This document shows positions 61,960 through 64,000 of a stretch of DNA of 64,000 bases, piece after piece. The notes below the pieces were generated by a model that was given only the letters and a program-made list of their open reading frames with translations, made no database searches and had not been told where the DNA came from. The stretch comes from Candidatus Peregrinibacteria bacterium CG11_big_fil_rev_8_21_14_0_20_49_14 (lineage in GTDB: Bacteria > Patescibacteriota > Gracilibacteria > Peribacterales > Peribacteraceae): NCBI GenBank assembly GCA_002787035.1, contig PCVP01000010.1:107637-171636 (forward strand), given 5' to 3'. Numbering within the stretch: the first letter of the stretch is position 1; each line of letters starts with the position of its first letter. A program made the position numbers and the translations under genes.

Positions 61960-63573
61960 CTAAAGCCTCCAAAGCGACCACCCCTGCCCTTCCGCCACAA
62001 GTTCGAGCGAAGTGTCTAGCAGCGAAAGAGTCCACTGCGGATTTCGTTTTTCATCCCACAAAATGTACTGCACACCGTAGGTATTCAGGAGTGCACGAGG
62101 GTCTCTGTCCATCGCTGCACACGCACGGTTCACAAGGAGTAACTCCTGCGAACGAATACGTTCTTTTTCCGCGGGATTGAACATGGCGTCATACGCGGCT
62201 CCGTAGACGAGCACATGTTCTTCTTCGGGTTTTCTTAGTGCGGCATTCAGCGGTGCCTGCGTAAGGCAGTAACGCTCGGCCAGCTCTTGGTGCGAACGCA
62301 GCTCATGCTGAATGTAGTGTGTGAAGAGCACGTCGTGCTGCGTATGACTTGCGATGAGTGAAGACGTGAGCGGATCGGAAAGAATAACCGCCTGTTCCAT
62401 GCCGAATATTTCCGTAATGGCACTTGCAAGATGCTGTTCTTCGAAATCCGATTCATCCACTCGCCACTGCGAGAGCACCGACCTGTTGTCGTACCCGATA
62501 CCCAATAAAAAAATTATGGCGGCCACCGCTGTTATGCGTGCCGTAAACTCTCGCGCACCCCACACGGAAACCAGTGCGAGCACTGCGGCGAAGACCAGAA
62601 AGAAAAGATAGTGCGATGCAAAAAGAAAAAGTGTTCCGTGTACCAAGTGCTGGTTGAGCAATGCAAACGCCGTGACCACAGTGCAGGCAAGGTAGCGCGG
62701 GCGTCTCCCTTTTTTGTACCACATCACCATGGATCCCACTGCCATAATAAAAAAGAGCAGCGACCACGGAAGCGACTCGGGAATACGGGAGTGTCCGACA
62801 CCGCTACGAAAGAACACCTCCTTATAGAGCGACTCTCCCGAAAGCGCTCTCATCTGCAACAAGAAGGGAATGCCTGTCAGAAATCCGACCATTCCGAAAG
62901 CTGCCAAATACTTCGCATGCTCCCATGAACGTCGCAAACAGAAGAACAAAAGAGTAATTGACCACCATGCCCACACGGCGGTAAAGCTCCAGAAATACAC
63001 TCCGATAAGAATTCCCATAAGTGCCCCACCAAGGACTCCCCATATTCTTCTGTGCTCCAACCCTTGTATGAGTCCCCACAGGGAAAGCAGTGTCAGCAAA
63101 AAACTGACTCGCTGATGAATGGGGCGTCCGAAGTTGTAGAGTTCCAGAAACGAAAAAAGAAATGCGGCTATAAGCGCACGCCTGCGCGAGAGTCCGCAGG
63201 CTCTGCAGAAACCGACGAGTGCAATGAAGAGGAAAAACGGCATCACAAAATCCATCACGGTAAATATTGTCGACGCTCTCTCGGTAAACGGACGAAACAC
63301 CACTCCGTATACCTGTTCTATGAGTCCGGGTTGCAGAGGTGGCAGCAACGCTCCTCCGGCTATCGCCACTCCGAATCTTTTCGTCCCATGCACAAGCACT
63401 TCCTGCACTCTGGGAAGATAACTGAACTCATCTGCATTGAAATGTACGGGCACACCTTGGTATCGCTCATCTGTGGTGTGCAGCAGAAACGGCATACTTA
63501 CCAGTACTCCCAGAAACACTGCAGAGCCAAAAACTGTGCAGTACCACCGCTTTTCTGTCCAATTCTTCATCAT
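61960..63573 (-). CDS. Polytopic membrane protein, GT-C-like
   Basis: About 537 residues with roughly 11 TM helices and a soluble C-terminal region (from about 380). The loop after TM1 has 'HFNADEFSYLPRVQEVLVHG', with an acidic DE as in ArnT/PMT-type enzymes. 'NTYGVQYILWDEKRNPQW' near the end resembles the C-terminus of several bacterial oligosaccharyltransferase-like proteins. The substrate is unknown. The start is the ATG at 63573, with TACCAT ending 7 nt before it. Confidence 0.65.
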   Translation of the reverse strand: MMKNWTEKRWYCTVFGSAVFLGVLVSMPFLLHTTDERYQGVPVHFNADEFSYLPRVQEVLVHGTKRFGVAIAGGALLPPLQPGLIEQVYGVVFRPFTERASTIFTVMDFVMPFFLFIALVGFCRACGLSRRRALIAAFLFSFLELYNFGRPIHQRVSFLLTLLSLWGLIQGLEHRRIWGVLGGALMGILIGVYFWSFTAVWAWWSITLLFFCLRRSWEHAKYLAAFGMVGFLTGIPFLLQMRALSGESLYKEVFFRSGVGHSRIPESLPWSLLFFIMAVGSMVMWYKKGRRPRYLACTVVTAFALLNQHLVHGTLFLFASHYLFFLVFAAVLALVSVWGAREFTARITAVAAIIFLLGIGYDNRSVLSQWRVDESDFEEQHLASAITEIFGMEQAVILSDPLTSSLIASHTQHDVLFTHYIQHELRSHQELAERYCLTQAPLNAALRKPEEEHVLVYGAAYDAMFNPAEKERIRSQELLLVNRACAAMDRDPRALLNTYGVQYILWDEKRNPQWTLSLLDTSLELVAEGQGWSLWRL

Positions 63574-63747
63574 GCATACCATGGTAGAGAAGCAACGGCT
63601 GTCGAACAATGCGAGAGAAGTGTGGAAAAACTTAAGAATCTGTACCCAATTTCCTTGACCATAAGAACTCTTCGCTTATGATTAGTCGGCTATTTCGGTC
63701 TCGGTGGGGCTTCATCCTCACTTCGACCGTAGCTTTTTAAGCTCCTT

Positions 63748-63772
63748 CACCCTTCGAGTTCGACTCAGGGTG
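63748..63772. repeat. Short dispersed palindromic repeat, copy 2
   Basis: Reverse-oriented variant of the element at 24700-24722 (arms CACCCT/AGGGTG). It lies in the 347-bp spacer 63574-63920, which also contains CATAAG...CTTATG and AGCTTTTTAAGCT palindromes and no gene. Confidence 0.5.
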
Positions 63773-63839
63773 AAAGAACAAGTTCCTTCACAGCATCGCA
63801 GAGTAGAGAAGTGTGGCCATCATGCTGAGATTGTCGAAG

Positions 63840-63920
63840 CATGCATGGACCAATAAATTAAAATTATAAACTTAAACTAGTAAAGACTAGTTTTCCTTTG
63901 ACCAACTATGGTCATCTCTT
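63840..63920 (+). promoter_or_regulatory. rRNA promoter/leader region
   Basis: AT-rich sequence with a TATAAA/TAAAAT-type box near 63860-63870, then two small inverted repeats, ACTAGT-aaag-ACTAGT and GACCA-acta-TGGTC, just before the 16S 5' end. These may form the leader and processing stems. A -35 element is not clear. Confidence 0.4.
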
Positions 63921-64000
63921 TTTGAAGAGTTTGATCCTGGCTCAGAGTGAACGCTAGCGGTGCGCCTAACACATGCAAGTCGCGCGAGGCTTCGAGCCGA
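63921..64000 (+). rRNA. 16S ribosomal RNA, 5' end (partial)
   Basis: The universal 5' segment AGAGTTTGATCCTGGCTCAG begins at 63926, followed by AGTGAACGCTAGCGG and CCTAACACATGCAAGTCG. The gene runs off the right edge after about 80 bases. The window covers no region that would identify the phylum with certainty. Confidence 0.95.

Overview
The window is a gene-dense bacterial chromosome segment, most likely from the Candidate Phyla Radiation (Patescibacteria). A Peregrinibacteria/Peribacteria-like lineage is my best guess (inference). Grounds: compact genes, a cysteine-rich CxxC/CxDC protein of a type I associate with CPR genomes, many lineage-specific envelope proteins, and the 5' end of a 16S rRNA gene at the right edge. 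TGA is used as a real stop (for example at 11832-11834 and 49549-49551), so the recoded Gracilibacteria/Absconditabacteria are excluded.

Layout. 0.4-5.4 kb: ribosomal S6-S18 operon with a probable S6:S18-binding leader, a TrmB-type regulator with a double palindromic operator, a divergent Na+/solute symporter, and the Cys-rich protein. 5.5-22.4 kb: housekeeping and envelope genes (YebC, class A PBP with Ig-like tail, VirB2-like pilin, TPR protein, FtsX, RecO, a MITE-like element, VanW, RNase HI, DUF1858-IscA fusion, S41 protease, Ndk, M16 protease, L34, cobalamin adenosyltransferase, PheT, tRNA-Ser). 22.6-28.5 kb: acyltransferase, a PHP-less polymerase X, an aberrant GC-rich islet with two small zinc-finger genes and a 36-residue basic peptide, then adenosylhomocysteinase plus a PfkB kinase. 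28.6-63.6 kb: a large surface-polysaccharide region (UDP-glucose and UDP-ManNAc-type dehydrogenases, epimerases, GDP-mannose dehydratase, GT2/GT4 and membrane glycosyltransferases, GtrA proteins, flippase, deacetylase, five methyltransferase domains, and a toroid/lyase-like protein fused to a methyltransferase), interrupted by a CotH-CotH-VTC-DUF4956 cassette. The rRNA operon starts at about 63.92 kb.

Two genome-wide signatures stand out. First, most genes carry a TATACT/TATAAT-like -10 box that ends 6-9 nt before the start codon and have no Shine-Dalgarno sequence, which points to predominantly leaderless transcripts; I used this to choose starts. The 24.8-26.2 kb islet is the clear exception and has proper Shine-Dalgarno sites and intrinsic terminators. 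Second, convergent genes repeatedly end by sharing exactly four bases of sequence YTAR, so that the two stop codons interlock. A MITE landed in one such interlocked stop, and its target-site duplication restored both stops.
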